Program-made: the position numbers and the translations under genes
Assembly: GCA_039105265.1 (NCBI GenBank)
Contig: JAPFFF010000018.1
Span: forward strand, 2,108,001 to 2,172,000
Direction: 5' to 3'
Origin: Tritrichomonas musculus
Lineage: Eukaryota > Parabasalia > Tritrichomonadida > Tritrichomonadidae
Length of the DNA: 64,000 nt
Part shown: positions 1 to 9,518 of the stretch, one piece after another
How positions within the stretch are numbered: the first letter of the stretch is position 1
How the letters are laid out: every line of letters begins with the position of its first letter
Notes under the pieces: model-generated
Told to the model about the DNA's origin: nothing
What the model saw: the letters and a program-made list of their open reading frames with translations, nothing else
Database searches by the model: none

Positions 1-271
1 AAAATATAATATCTTTAATTAATCGACAATCGACTTCAAAGCTATGACCTGCAGAAAATCCATCAGGAGGAATATTTTCTTGAGTTTGCGATATTGAGCT
101 CGCAATTTGCTGCTTTTCATTTTTACTTGAAACAAATCTAAGATAAAATCGAGTAGAAGTTTTTATAAGATTTATTGTACCAATTAATTTATTTGTCTGA
201 TCAATAACTGGCTCAACAGAAGCAACTACTGTGTGAGCTTCAGGCTTTTTTCCTTTATTTGCGTTAAACAT
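1..271 (-). CDS. unknown protein, 3' part cut by window edge
   Basis: An ATG at 271 opens a frame that runs leftward off the window without a stop, giving about 90 residues. The N-terminus is MFNANKGKKPEAHTVV, followed by a stretch rich in beta-type residues (VEPVIDQTNKLIGTINLIKT) and then a Ser/Gln-rich segment. No family was recognised. An ACTTTTTAA box, a variant of the promoter 10-mer seen elsewhere in the window, lies about 95 bases upstream near 365. Coding status rests on the long open frame, the ATG start and normal composition. Confidence 0.6.
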   Translation of the reverse strand, partial: MFNANKGKKPEAHTVVASVEPVIDQTNKLIGTINLIKTSTRFYLRFVSSKNEKQQIASSISQTQENIPPDGFSAGHSFEVDCRLIKDIIF

Positions 272-533
272 GATTTATAATTAGGTGATTTTTTTTGAAA
301 CAGTCAATGCTCAAAAACGGTTTTGGTCAAAATAGATGATTTTGCAATTGCTGATTTTTCTCTTCAACTTTTTAAATGAAGCAGGCTGTTTTACAATTGA
401 AAAAAATTAAATAGATTAAATCAAAAAATTTAAATGAGAAAATCATAATTTTAAAATAAAGAATAGGTTCCATCCCTATTTAAAAAAACTCTTTTATTTA
501 AAAAACAATTGTAGAATGTTCTAGATGGGGAAA

Positions 534-971
534 TTAATGTGATTGCCTTTTCTCACTTTCAATCATTGCTTTAACTTGTTGGTATTGAATTCGAGCTAAA
601 TTCTTCAATATTGGTTGACCTCTTTTTGTTTTCATTCTTAAGAGCCTTCTATTTTTCTCTTTTTTTTCACGAATTCTCTGTGCTTCTTGTTTTTGCCTAT
701 CTATTTCTTTTTGATTTTTTATTTGTTCATGTATTTCTTCCATTCTATTTGAAAGAAATTCAAGTCTTGCTTTTTGCAAAGAATTGATTTTATCATGAAT
801 TGCTAATTCTGCCAGTTCCAAAAATTCTTCTTTAAGATCTGAATCAGGAATTATCGATAAATTGACATCATCACTAACAAGATTTTGCGCTGCTAAAACA
901 AGAGAAGAATCATCATTTTTTCTCTTTATTTGCTGATTCTTTTTTTGTTTTGGTCCTCTATGATTCTTCAT
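534..971 (-). CDS. small basic coiled-coil protein, Fyv7/TAP26-like rRNA-processing candidate
   Basis: 145 residues, ATG at 971. It is lysine-rich at the N-terminus (MKNHRGPKQKKNQQIKRKN), then a charged helix over residues 60-110 with many K, E, R and Q, and ends with a TKRGQP motif followed by a short amphipathic helix (ARIQYQQVKAMIE). A basic coil ending in T-K-x-G-Q-P plus a helix is the layout I associate with the Fyv7/TAP26 (CCDC59) family of small-subunit rRNA-processing factors; this assignment is inference from a short motif. It is divergently arranged with an RRP1/Nop52 gene whose ATG is 98 bases away, which fits a nucleolar role. It could instead be an unrelated basic coiled-coil protein. 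Confidence 0.55.
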   Translation of the reverse strand: MKNHRGPKQKKNQQIKRKNDDSSLVLAAQNLVSDDVNLSIIPDSDLKEEFLELAELAIHDKINSLQKARLEFLSNRMEEIHEQIKNQKEIDRQKQEAQRIREKKEKNRRLLRMKTKRGQPILKNLARIQYQQVKAMIESEKRQSH

Positions 972-1069
972 TTAAATCTAGATTTTGTTAAAATGATTCA
1001 ATTTTTACATCTGCCAGACTATTTTCTTTGAAATTCAATCTTCTCACAAATTATGGTCCTAAACATATC

Positions 1070-1954
1070 ATGGCTGAAATTTGTGGATCACCTTTTCCAT
1101 TTGGTGCACGAATTGCATCAGATGAGCATGAAATTCGATTAAAAGCTATTGATGAAGTTTTTGACTGGCTGAAAAATCAGAAGAAATTTGATATTGACGA
1201 TGGAAAAAAATTATGGTATGTTTTACTTAACGGGCTTTGGAAAACAGGTGGCTGGAAAAATCAACATGCATTAGCTAAAAAGTTATCTAGCATTCTACAA
1301 GAAGACTTTCCTGAAGATTCGAATATTCAGAAAGAGACAATAATTTCCTCCTTCTTTCTCTGTTTTGGCAAAGAATGGGGAAGTCTTGACAAGTGGAGGA
1401 TTGAAAAGTTTCTTGTTCTTGTCAGACAATTTGTTAATGCTATAATTGAGTGGACAAAAAATAGCGACAAGCTTGATTATTTACCATCACTCTTCAGAGA
1501 GGTACTTGCTCTTGATAACTGCGTTGGCTTGCAACAACAATTTGTTGATGTCATTACTGACCCACTCCATGATTTAATGAAATTAGACTTAAAAATGTAT
1601 AAAGAAAAAGAAAATTCAACATTAAAAGAACCAGCCGACTTTTTAAAACCATTTTCAGCATTATTCGCTGATTCACACTCGAAACCAGCTCTTGTTATTC
1701 GAATCAATGACCTAATAATTGATCCACTCGTCAGTTCAGATGGAGAGACATTATTTGGAAATGATATTGATGCAATTCTTCATTTCATGAGAGGCCTTAT
1801 TTCAAAACTAAATACGTCACTCAAACAAAACGAAACAAACGCTAAAGTTTCTCAGATTAGATATGATACAGCTGCTAGAGTAAGGCAACTTATTGCCGAC
1901 ATATTAAAAGCCAGAGAAGAAGCAGGCGCTCCTCCAGAAAAATCAACAGATTAA
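1070..1954 (+). CDS. RRP1: ribosomal RNA-processing protein RRP1/Nop52
   Basis: 294 residues from the ATG at 1070. An in-frame TTG at 1028 would add 14 residues, but the ATG is preferred and has an initiator-like TCACA at 1044. Family signatures in order are FGARIASDEHEIRLKAIDEV near residue 10, then KLWYVLLNGLWKTGGW, then GKEWGSLDKWRIEKFLVLVR. These are the hallmarks of the Nop52 domain, a nucleolar protein needed for 27S pre-rRNA and 60S maturation. The length is close to yeast Rrp1 and lacks the long C-terminal tail of animal RRP1B. The stop lies in TAAA. It shares a 98-bp divergent promoter region with a Fyv7/TAP26-like gene. Confidence 0.88.
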   Translation: MAEICGSPFPFGARIASDEHEIRLKAIDEVFDWLKNQKKFDIDDGKKLWYVLLNGLWKTGGWKNQHALAKKLSSILQEDFPEDSNIQKETIISSFFLCFGKEWGSLDKWRIEKFLVLVRQFVNAIIEWTKNSDKLDYLPSLFREVLALDNCVGLQQQFVDVITDPLHDLMKLDLKMYKEKENSTLKEPADFLKPFSALFADSHSKPALVIRINDLIIDPLVSSDGETLFGNDIDAILHFMRGLISKLNTSLKQNETNAKVSQIRYDTAARVRQLIADILKAREEAGAPPEKSTD

Positions 1955-2222
1955 ATTTGTTTCATATAAATATCACTATTTCTTGAATAAAAATGTTTTT
2001 TAAATAAATTCCATTTGACTAAATTAATGCTTCAACTACTATTTACATTTTCAGAATTTAAACATATGAATATAAGTATGTACGCTTATTACTTATATAA
2101 AGATTTTAATAATAACAATAAAATCGATTTTATACCGAGTTTTTTGTTTTTTTAAAATAACATTTATATTGAAAAATACTATTAATCACAAAAATTATAA
2201 TTTGATAGAGGATGTGAGCACT

Positions 2223-3041
2223 TCATTCATATTGCCTTTTGAGCATTTCAGCTGCCTTCAATATGATGGCTTTAACATTTTTCTCATTCAAACCATTATT
2301 ATCAATGTCAACAAATTGGCGAAATTGAGTTGCTATGAATGAGTACAGATCTAAATTTTTCGATTCATATTCGGCACGTATTGAAGCTAGTTCTTGAAGC
2401 TCTCTAGTTCTTCGCTCTGCTTTTGATTCCCGATGTGAGATCGCAAATTGTTCGATCATCAATTTCGCTTTTGAAAAATTTTCTCTAAGTTGATTATTTT
2501 CTGCTGAAAGTGTTTCACACTTCCTCTGCAATTGAATGAAAACACGATTATTCATTACTTTTTCTTTTCGTTTACGTTGTAGCTCGAGTAATCTGTTAAT
2601 AAGACATTCAACTTCGTCACACTTTATATCGGCAAAATTTTCAAGATATGTTATATATTTTGCCCTAGCAAGTTCACTTTTATTAATATTTAAACGAAAA
2701 TTTTGGCTACATACTCTTCTCTTATTTTTTCTATATAAATTTACTTCACTATTATCTTCTTCTTCATCGAAATCATCTTCATTACTTTGCTCAGATGATG
2801 TCTGATCTTCTTTATTTTTATTCATGCTAGCCAATTGAGCTTCATATTCAGAAACTTTTTTTTCCAGCTCAGTAATCCTTTTTTTTGCTGCATCAAGCTT
2901 TTTTTTGTATTTCATACGTGATCTTTCTTCTAGATTTTGAAATTTAGTAAGCAGCTCAAGTTCTTCAGCATCAGAAACATTTGGAGAATGAGCTGAAGAA
3001 TGAAGCATCTTTCGGAAAAGAGAATCTGTGCTTAAATTCAT
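2223..3041 (-). CDS. coiled-coil protein, function unknown
   Basis: 272 residues, ATG at 3041. A predicted coiled coil covers residues 25-80 (SRMKYKKKLDAAKKRITELEKK), then an acidic Asp/Glu linker near 85-100 (NEDDFDEEEDNSE), then a basic segment, then a second coil over 125-240 (LQRKRKEKVMNNRVFIQLQRKC). No membrane segments or catalytic motifs. The upstream DNA contains a GGCGGGAAA box at 3102-3110 and two AACGG words near 3073-3085, unusual GC-containing sites in this AT-rich window, so transcription may be cell-cycle or Myb regulated (inference only). Family unknown. Confidence 0.75.
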   Translation of the reverse strand: MNLSTDSLFRKMLHSSAHSPNVSDAEELELLTKFQNLEERSRMKYKKKLDAAKKRITELEKKVSEYEAQLASMNKNKEDQTSSEQSNEDDFDEEEDNSEVNLYRKNKRRVCSQNFRLNINKSELARAKYITYLENFADIKCDEVECLINRLLELQRKRKEKVMNNRVFIQLQRKCETLSAENNQLRENFSKAKLMIEQFAISHRESKAERRTRELQELASIRAEYESKNLDLYSFIATQFRQFVDIDNNGLNEKNVKAIILKAAEMLKRQYE

Positions 3042-3609
3042 ATTGCAAAAACACTCTGTTTCGAAATAAAAAACGGCATAAACGGTATAGATTGAAAAAA
3101 AGGCGGGAAATGATCAAATCAATTTCAAACTAGTACAACAAGGATTTCACAATGGGATTGCTAACAAAAGTTATCTTTTATAGTTGTTTTTAATAATATT
3201 ATTATTACTAATCATATTTTTTCATTATTATTAAAAATATTATTTTACAAATGAACTCGTACATAAAGTATTTTCATCTTATGATTATACAAACATTTTT
3301 GGATTTTAGTTATAATAATTTTTTGTTACTTTAAAGCAACTTAAGTTGGAAAAAAGCCTTGATTATTTTTAAATTTTATGAATCTAAGATTAATGACTAT
3401 TTCTGGAAAGTTACTGATATATAAACTCTCTAATTTCATATAGTTGTTGATGAAAATTTAATTCATTTCAAATGCAAAGAAATTTATTAGAGAAAATAAA
3501 GAGTATCATTTTAATTTATGCATCATTTAAAAAGATGTTTATATTCAATAAAGAACCCCAATTAAAGACAAATAATATTTTCATAATATAGAATAATAAT
3601 ATATTTTTA
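3042..3609. other. intergenic region, AT-rich
   Basis: Contains the E2F-like box (3102-3110) near the start of the leftward gene; the rest is AT-rich, with no plausible open frame, repeat or RNA gene seen. Confidence 0.5.
3102..3110. promoter_or_regulatory. E2F-like site GGCGGGAAA
   Basis: GGCGGGAAA (reverse complement TTTCCCGCC) matches the E2F/DP consensus TTTSSCGC known from animals and plants. It lies about 60 bases upstream of the ATG at 3041. Use in trichomonads is not established here. Confidence 0.3.
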
Positions 3610-6177
3610 TTAACAATATTTAATTTCTTTAAGAACATGAGATGCGCGAAGAGATAATTCCATATCTTCATCAACTGTTATCTTTTGAACAATAGATTTA
3701 ACGCATTTTTTGTTAAGCTGAAAGTTAACTTTTGCTGATATTGTTCTTAATACAACATTTAAATAATCAATAATCTCAGATTTCAATCTTGGTGTCATGT
3801 TTGGAAATCGATTCATTATTTCGAATAAACGAGTAATTTGTCTGTAGTTTGATACAATAACATCTTCATATTCTGATCCTGCAGAAGACAAAATTAAACT
3901 AGAATAACCTTCTAATAGTGCAATACAAAGCATACAAGTATTAGCTCCATCCAATTGATCATTGTAAAGTAAAGATTGAAAATTTGTCAATTGTTGCACA
4001 AATATAGGATATGCAGGAGAAATTACTAATTTTAAAACTTTAATCATTTCAGCCATTGCGAATAGAATTTGAACCTTTGCTGATATGTCCAGGTCTTGAT
4101 CATTTAAGTTTTGAATAAAAATGTTGACAATCTTTTGATTTCTTTCTTCATCAGTAGCCATGCTCATTCCTAAGGTATTAAAAAGCGAATAAATAACACT
4201 AGAACTCATTTCAATAATTTCTTTTACATGTGATTCTTGGGAAATATAAAATATTTGAACAATTTGTTCTATATATGGATGAATTTTTTCTCCAAGAACA
4301 TCAATGAGGGCAGAAAGCGTGATAAGGCCTTCTTGTTGACAAATGACACTCTTTTTACTAAGAAGAGATAATAAAGTTTGCATGATCGTTTCATAATATG
4401 GCTCAATCTTGGATTGCAATCGCTTAACACATGAATAAATTATTACACAGTAAAATTGTATTTTCATTTGGATGTACTCATGAGGAACAATATCTTGTCT
4501 AGTAATTTCTGCATGTATTCGGTCGTTCATTTGATGTAATACTTGATAAATACTAGGCTCAAGTGTCTTTGGTGCCGCTAAGATGAGTGATGACAAACCT
4601 TCAGAACAGTGAGATCCAAGAATAGTATTTGGTGAATCATCTCTTTCAAGAGTTTTAAGCATTGATTCCATTATACTTGGAAAAGCTTTTTCATATGATC
4701 CACTATTATCCTTTATTCCTTTAAAATTCTTTCCTAATATATTAACAATATCACATATTCGAGTAGTAAGAATTAAAGGAGCATATGGAGCATTGTTAAT
4801 TATTACTTGTAATAAATTAAGAAAATTTTCATCAGTTGCAATTGATTGATACTTATTGAATATAATATTAATAATCCAGAGTGCTGCATCATCAACAGCA
4901 TAAGATTGATCATTTACCATTGAAATTATCGAGATGAAGTTGGCAGATAAAAACTCGATTTGGTCATGAATGTTTGATGATTCAGTTATACAATAGAGAA
5001 GAATAAGAGAAGCGTGGCGAACCTTCCAATCTGCATTAGTGCTCATTTGTCTAAAATTATTAGTAACGAAATTAAACACATATAATGAAAGCCGACCAAA
5101 AGAAAGAAGAGCTTCTGCAGCATCATGGCAAAAGTTTGCTTCTCCAGCGCACTCATCAGGAGGCTTTTCATTTGATGTTTGAATAATAAACTCAACAATC
5201 GGAACAAGCAGTACTTGACTCACCTTTTCTGTAATATTTTGCATGACTATATCGTCTTCTATGGAAAGCACAATGTTGCGTTCTTTCTCTTTGGTCAATT
5301 GATACTCATAATTAGCAACTTCATTCCAAAAACAAATTGAGGGTATTAATAATTCTGCATTTGGCCTTGAAAAAGAGGTTTTCGTAATTTGGAAAATTGA
5401 TTCGATATTTTGATCAATAAATTTATAACAAGTCTGGAAAAAAGTAAAAAGAAATTGGTACAAAACATTTTGAAGTTCAAAATCCAACTCATTTTCAAGA
5501 ATTGAATTAATTAAACTTATCAAAAGAGTTTTGGTTTGAGAATTTTTAGGTGTATTAATTAATTTTCCATAGAAAGGAAAAATTGTTTTATAACAAGAAA
5601 TGGCAGCAATAAAAATGCTTTTTGGAAATTCGCGTGGATATGTTAAAATATAAATGAGATATTGAATAAAAACAGGAAATGAGAATTGGTAATTTTTTGT
5701 TCCTGAACTAATAACTCGTAATTGAATTAATTCTTTCATAGCAAAAACAAAACCAATTTTATTTTGGTTTGGAATTTCTTGGTTGATAATATCAGTTGTA
5801 ACTATTTGAATAATATCCAAGTATTGCTTATCGGCTTCAGCAATAAATGCAAAGATAGCAGATGCATAGTTCATTATGGTTGCATCCGAGCTCCGAATTC
5901 CACGAATAACTGCGTCTTTAATTATTTCTCTTTTATCAAGCTTTATATTTTCCCAATTAGATGAAATAAAAGGCCTAATTCTATTTATAAGTATGAACGA
6001 CATTTTTGCGCAGATAATAGGTACGCTTTCGCCAAGTAAGATTGTTTTACATGATAATTCGAGAATCTTATTTTGAGGTATTGATGAAATATAATCATAG
6101 GTAGCTTGCATGATTTTATTATCACCACTAGTAACATTTTGAAGTATTTTTATATACTGAGAAAGTTCATCATCCAT
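3610..6177 (-). CDS. importin subunit beta (karyopherin beta-1 type)
   Basis: 855 residues from the ATG at 6177 (MDDELSQYIKIL). An upstream in-frame TTG at 6213 is rejected as start. The protein is all-helical HEAT repeats of about 40 residues throughout. Importin-beta-like landmarks are IPSICFWNEVANYEYQL in the acidic-loop-preceding region (compare FWxxVCDEExxL), followed by DAAEALLSFGRLS and ADWKVRHASLILLYCI, then ISMVNDQSYAVDDAALWII (compare LxNDQSxxVRDTxAWxIGRI). Length matches importin beta-1 and Kap95 (about 860). Known role: carries importin-alpha/NLS cargo through nuclear pores and is released by Ran-GTP. The N-terminal third is diverged, so another beta-karyopherin is possible but less likely. 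Confidence 0.82.
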   Translation of the reverse strand: MDDELSQYIKILQNVTSGDNKIMQATYDYISSIPQNKILELSCKTILLGESVPIICAKMSFILINRIRPFISSNWENIKLDKREIIKDAVIRGIRSSDATIMNYASAIFAFIAEADKQYLDIIQIVTTDIINQEIPNQNKIGFVFAMKELIQLRVISSGTKNYQFSFPVFIQYLIYILTYPREFPKSIFIAAISCYKTIFPFYGKLINTPKNSQTKTLLISLINSILENELDFELQNVLYQFLFTFFQTCYKFIDQNIESIFQITKTSFSRPNAELLIPSICFWNEVANYEYQLTKEKERNIVLSIEDDIVMQNITEKVSQVLLVPIVEFIIQTSNEKPPDECAGEANFCHDAAEALLSFGRLSLYVFNFVTNNFRQMSTNADWKVRHASLILLYCITESSNIHDQIEFLSANFISIISMVNDQSYAVDDAALWIINIIFNKYQSIATDENFLNLLQVIINNAPYAPLILTTRICDIVNILGKNFKGIKDNSGSYEKAFPSIMESMLKTLERDDSPNTILGSHCSEGLSSLILAAPKTLEPSIYQVLHQMNDRIHAEITRQDIVPHEYIQMKIQFYCVIIYSCVKRLQSKIEPYYETIMQTLLSLLSKKSVICQQEGLITLSALIDVLGEKIHPYIEQIVQIFYISQESHVKEIIEMSSSVIYSLFNTLGMSMATDEERNQKIVNIFIQNLNDQDLDISAKVQILFAMAEMIKVLKLVISPAYPIFVQQLTNFQSLLYNDQLDGANTCMLCIALLEGYSSLILSSAGSEYEDVIVSNYRQITRLFEIMNRFPNMTPRLKSEIIDYLNVVLRTISAKVNFQLNKKCVKSIVQKITVDEDMELSLRASHVLKEIKYC

Positions 6178-6430
6178 CAAAATTCCAAGATTGAAAAGGA
6201 GGAAAATTTTCAATTGAAAATAAACTTTCTATTTGAAAGCCATATAAAAGTATTATATCAAAATATTGCTATCATTGATGAAATGAGTCATTATTAATAA
6301 GAATTATTGTGTATAAAAGTAATATTTCAGTTTGTGAAAAAGAAATTATGGACAAATAAAATCTCAAAAATTTTATTTCGACCGTTTATATTAAATAAAT
6401 TTTAAGCATCAAATTTTCTCATTGGAAAAA

Positions 6431-9115
6431 ATGATATCCCAGAAAAAATCAACTTTAAAAACAAAAAAAACATTAAAATCGAATCCAACACATTTCAAAA
6501 CTTATGTTAACAAAGCTCTCACCAAAATTCCTTCATTTAAATCGTATGCAACGATAATAAGTCTTGACGTTTCTCAAAATCCCATTAGCAATTTTGAAGG
6601 TCTCGTTTTTCTCCCATCCTTGAGAACATTAAGAGCTGATTATACAAACATATCGTCTTTTCGAGGTGCTTTAGCTCTACCAACACTTCAAACTATCAGT
6701 TTAATAGGAACTCCTATTTCAAAATATAAGCATTTTAAACTCATGTGCATGATCTCGTTTGGAAATTCAATTTTAATTATTAACGATCAGTATGTAAACG
6801 ATACTTTAAAAAAATCCGCCAGAAAACTTTCTGAGTACTTTTTACCATATCTCAAAGAAGATTATATTATTTTGAATTCTAAAACAAAAGAGGTCTGGAA
6901 ACCTGGCGAAGATAATTCCATTAATCTTGACCTTCAGCCAAGTGATGCAAGAAAGCAATTAAACCAAATAAAGGCAAATAATGAAAAAATTGAAGAAATG
7001 AAGAATATTAAGAAGAGAATTCAAAGTGGCGAAAAAGTTGATAAACAAGAAATTCAAGAAGCAATTGCCGAAGAGCCAGCACCTACTGAAGAAGAAGATA
7101 TAAACGAAATTCAAGAGACCACTCAAGAAATTGCTGATAGCCAACAATATGCGCAAGAAGAAGAGCAAATTCAAGGAGAAGAAGAACAATATCAACCAGA
7201 AATTAATGACCAAAATGCAACAAATGAATATGAGCAGCCAATAACGTATGAAGAAGAAGAAGAACTTAATGAAACCCAGCAAGAAGAAAATGAAAATCCA
7301 CCAGAAAACGAACAAAATGAATCATACGGCAATGAATTATTAATTGAAGGTGGAGAACATCAAAATGAAGAAGAACCAGCAATTACAAACGGAGATGAAC
7401 AGCAATGGACGCTTGGTGAAGGAGAACAACCTACAGAAAACCAAGAGCAAGTTCAACCAGAAGAAAATGAGCAGCCAGTTGAAGGTGTAGAAGGTCAAAA
7501 TGAAGAAGAACCAGCAATCACAAACGGAGATGAACAACCTTGGACGCTTGGTGAAGGAGAACAACCTACAGAAAGCCGAGGGCAAGTTCAACCAGAAGAA
7601 AATGAGCAACCAGTTGAAGGTGTAGAAGGTCAAAATGAAGAAGAACCAGCAATTACAAACGGAGATGAACAGCAATGGACGCTTGGTGAAGGAGAACAGC
7701 CTACAGAAAACCAAGAGCAAGTTCAACCAGAAGAAAATGAGCAACTAATTGAAGGTGTAGAACAGCAAAATGAAGAACCAGCAATTACAAATGGAGATGA
7801 ACAACCTTGGACGCTTGGTGAAGGAGAACAACCTACAGAAAACCAAGAGCAAGTTCAACCAGAAGAAAATGAGCAGCCAGTTGAAGGTGTAGAAGGTCAA
7901 AATGAAGAAGAACCAGCAATCACAAACGGAGATGAACAACCTTGGACGCTTGGTGAAGGAGAACAGCCTACAGAAAACCAAGAGCAAGTTCAACCAGAAG
8001 AAAATGAGCAACCAATTGAAGGTGTAGAACAGCAAAATGAAGAACCAGCAATTACAAATGGAGATGAACAACCTTGGACGCCTGGCGACGGTGAAGAGCC
8101 TTCCATTGATGTTAATGAAAAAAGTGGAAATGAATTGAGAAGCTTGGAACAGAAGGAGCAAGTTGAAGGTGCTGAAGATCATAATCAGGAAATAGAAATA
8201 ACAAATGGAGATGAACAACCATGGACTGTTCCTGAAGGCCAAGAGGTAGTTGAGCCAATCGTTGGTGGAGAAGTTAATCCAGAAAATGGTCAAGAAGTTA
8301 CAAATGGAGATGAGCAGCCATGGACACTTGGTGATGGAGAAACAACAGAAGCACCAGTCCAACCAGAGGCAACAGAAGCACCAGTTCAACCAGAAACAAC
8401 AGAAGCACCAGTTCAACCAGAAACAACAGAAGCACCGCCACTTGAAGCAGTCCAAGAAGTAGCCACTAGAGACATTTCACAATCAGAGCCTCCTCAGCCA
8501 GAAGCAACAGAAGCACCAGCCCAACCAGAGGCAACAGAAGCACCAGCTCAGTCAGAAGCTCAGTCAGAAGCTCAGCCAGAAACAACAGAAGCACCAGCCC
8601 AGCCAGAAGCAACAGAAGCACCAGCCCAACCAGAAGCAACAGAAGCACCAGCCCAACCAGAGGTAACAGAAGCACCAGCCCAACCAGAAACAACAGAAGC
8701 ACCAGCCCAACCAGAGGTAACAGAAGCACCAGCCCAACCAGAAACAACAGAAGCACCAGCCCAACCAGAGGTAACAGAAGCACCAGCCCAACCAGAGGTA
8801 ACAGAAGCACCAGCCCAACCAGAGGTAACAGAAGCACCAGCCCAACCAGAGGTAACAGAAGCACCAGCCCAACCAGAAGCAACAGAAGCACCGCCACTTG
8901 AAGCTGCCCCAGAAGCAGCCACTAGAGACATTTCACAATCAGAGCCTCCTCAGCCAGAAGCAACAGAAGCACCAGCTCAGCCAGAAGCAGCCGAACCAAC
9001 GCAAGGCGACAATCAGCCATGGAACCTTGGAGATGGAGAGCAGCCACCAGCAGATGCTCCACCCGAAAACGATACGCCAGGAGACAATCAACCATGGACG
9101 ATGCCGCCTGAATAA
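6431..9115 (+). CDS. leucine-rich-repeat protein with giant acidic/PTE tandem repeats
   Basis: 894 residues from the ATG at 6431; the in-frame TTG at 6422 is not needed. Residues 1-160 form an SDS22-type LRR cap: TIISLDVSQNPISNFEGLV, then LRTLRADYTNISSF, then LQTISLIGTPIS. A charged linker of about 150 residues (EEIQETTQ-like) follows, then five near-identical 44-45 residue units (7382-8050) built on ITNGDEQPWTLGEGEQP, three diverged units, and about 19 copies of TEAPAQPE-type octapeptides (8341-8990). It ends with two GDNQPW motifs. The repeats are extremely acidic and proline-rich, probably unstructured. LRR plus repetitive acidic tail suggests a scaffold or cytoskeletal protein, but no function is assigned. 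The stop is in TAAA. Several long antisense open frames are only shadows of the repeats. Confidence 0.85.
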   Translation: MISQKKSTLKTKKTLKSNPTHFKTYVNKALTKIPSFKSYATIISLDVSQNPISNFEGLVFLPSLRTLRADYTNISSFRGALALPTLQTISLIGTPISKYKHFKLMCMISFGNSILIINDQYVNDTLKKSARKLSEYFLPYLKEDYIILNSKTKEVWKPGEDNSINLDLQPSDARKQLNQIKANNEKIEEMKNIKKRIQSGEKVDKQEIQEAIAEEPAPTEEEDINEIQETTQEIADSQQYAQEEEQIQGEEEQYQPEINDQNATNEYEQPITYEEEEELNETQQEENENPPENEQNESYGNELLIEGGEHQNEEEPAITNGDEQQWTLGEGEQPTENQEQVQPEENEQPVEGVEGQNEEEPAITNGDEQPWTLGEGEQPTESRGQVQPEENEQPVEGVEGQNEEEPAITNGDEQQWTLGEGEQPTENQEQVQPEENEQLIEGVEQQNEEPAITNGDEQPWTLGEGEQPTENQEQVQPEENEQPVEGVEGQNEEEPAITNGDEQPWTLGEGEQPTENQEQVQPEENEQPIEGVEQQNEEPAITNGDEQPWTPGDGEEPSIDVNEKSGNELRSLEQKEQVEGAEDHNQEIEITNGDEQPWTVPEGQEVVEPIVGGEVNPENGQEVTNGDEQPWTLGDGETTEAPVQPEATEAPVQPETTEAPVQPETTEAPPLEAVQEVATRDISQSEPPQPEATEAPAQPEATEAPAQSEAQSEAQPETTEAPAQPEATEAPAQPEATEAPAQPEVTEAPAQPETTEAPAQPEVTEAPAQPETTEAPAQPEVTEAPAQPEVTEAPAQPEVTEAPAQPEVTEAPAQPEATEAPPLEAAPEAATRDISQSEPPQPEATEAPAQPEAAEPTQGDNQPWNLGDGEQPPADAPPENDTPGDNQPWTMPPE
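7382..8050 (+). repeat. tandem repeat, 5 units of 132-135 bp
   Basis: Five in-frame units start at 7382, 7517, 7652, 7784 and 7919, each encoding ITNGDEQ(P/Q)WTLGEGEQP plus a Glu/Gln-rich remainder. Lengths alternate between 45 and 44 codons by loss of one Glu codon. Three more diverged units continue to about 8340. Confidence 0.92.
8341..8990 (+). repeat. 24-bp coding minisatellite (TEAPxQPE)
   Basis: About 19 copies of a 24-base unit encoding TEAP(A/V)QPE, alternating in the last residue (A, T or V). It is split by two copies of a longer spacer encoding ATRDISQSEPPQPEATEAP, showing a higher-order duplication. Confidence 0.92.
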
Positions 9116-9518
9116 AGGCACAGCAATTATTTAGATTTAATATTTTAGGATAGTAAGTAATTATAGTTTGATTGATTTTATTAAACTAAAAATAATCTTC
9201 GAATCATAATTATATCATTTTTAATGAACAAACTATTTAGCATTTTTTTTTTTTTTTTTTTTTTTTTTTGTACCATATTCAATATTTATCAAATAAACTT
9301 GCTTTTTTATTGAATTTTGTGAATAAAGAAGGAAATTTCGATACAATATTGTAAGTAGTTTAAACTATTTCCGCATTGATGAGATTGTTAAATCTCTTTT
9401 TGCTAAATATGATATTGGCAAATGACAATCAAATAATACCATTCCAAAATAATGCATGAATTGTTGGTAAGCTTATTGATAAAATTAAATAATTTCATAT
9501 AACAAGTCATTATTTTTA
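9116..9518. other. intergenic region with T27 homopolymer and 14-3-3 promoter
   Basis: Contains a run of about 27 T at 9243-9269 and an initiator-like TCATTA at 9507-9512, seven bases upstream of the 14-3-3 ATG. No open frame of note. Confidence 0.5.
9507..9512 (+). promoter_or_regulatory. initiator-like TCATTA before 14-3-3
   Basis: Matches the trichomonad Inr consensus TCAYTW at the short distance from the ATG typical of that lineage. Confidence 0.45.

Noticed and set aside
1028-1069. TTG-initiated N-terminal extensions (also at 6422, 6213, 14682, 16737, 23093, 31910, 43390, 57415 and 59736)
   Set aside because: Each has an ATG shortly inside that matches family N-termini, and trichomonads are not known to use TTG starts.
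6959-9121. Several long antisense open frames over the LRR repeat gene (Leu/Trp/Cys/Phe-rich)
   Set aside because: They exist only because the repeat lacks stop codons on the opposite strand; composition is non-protein-like and the plus-strand frame has an LRR domain.
9243-9269. Long T runs (also 43175-43192 and 53806-53837) as terminators or poly(A) tails of retro-copies
   Set aside because: They occur in different orientations relative to neighbouring genes, without target duplications or adjacent gene copies; ordinary homopolymer slippage is enough.
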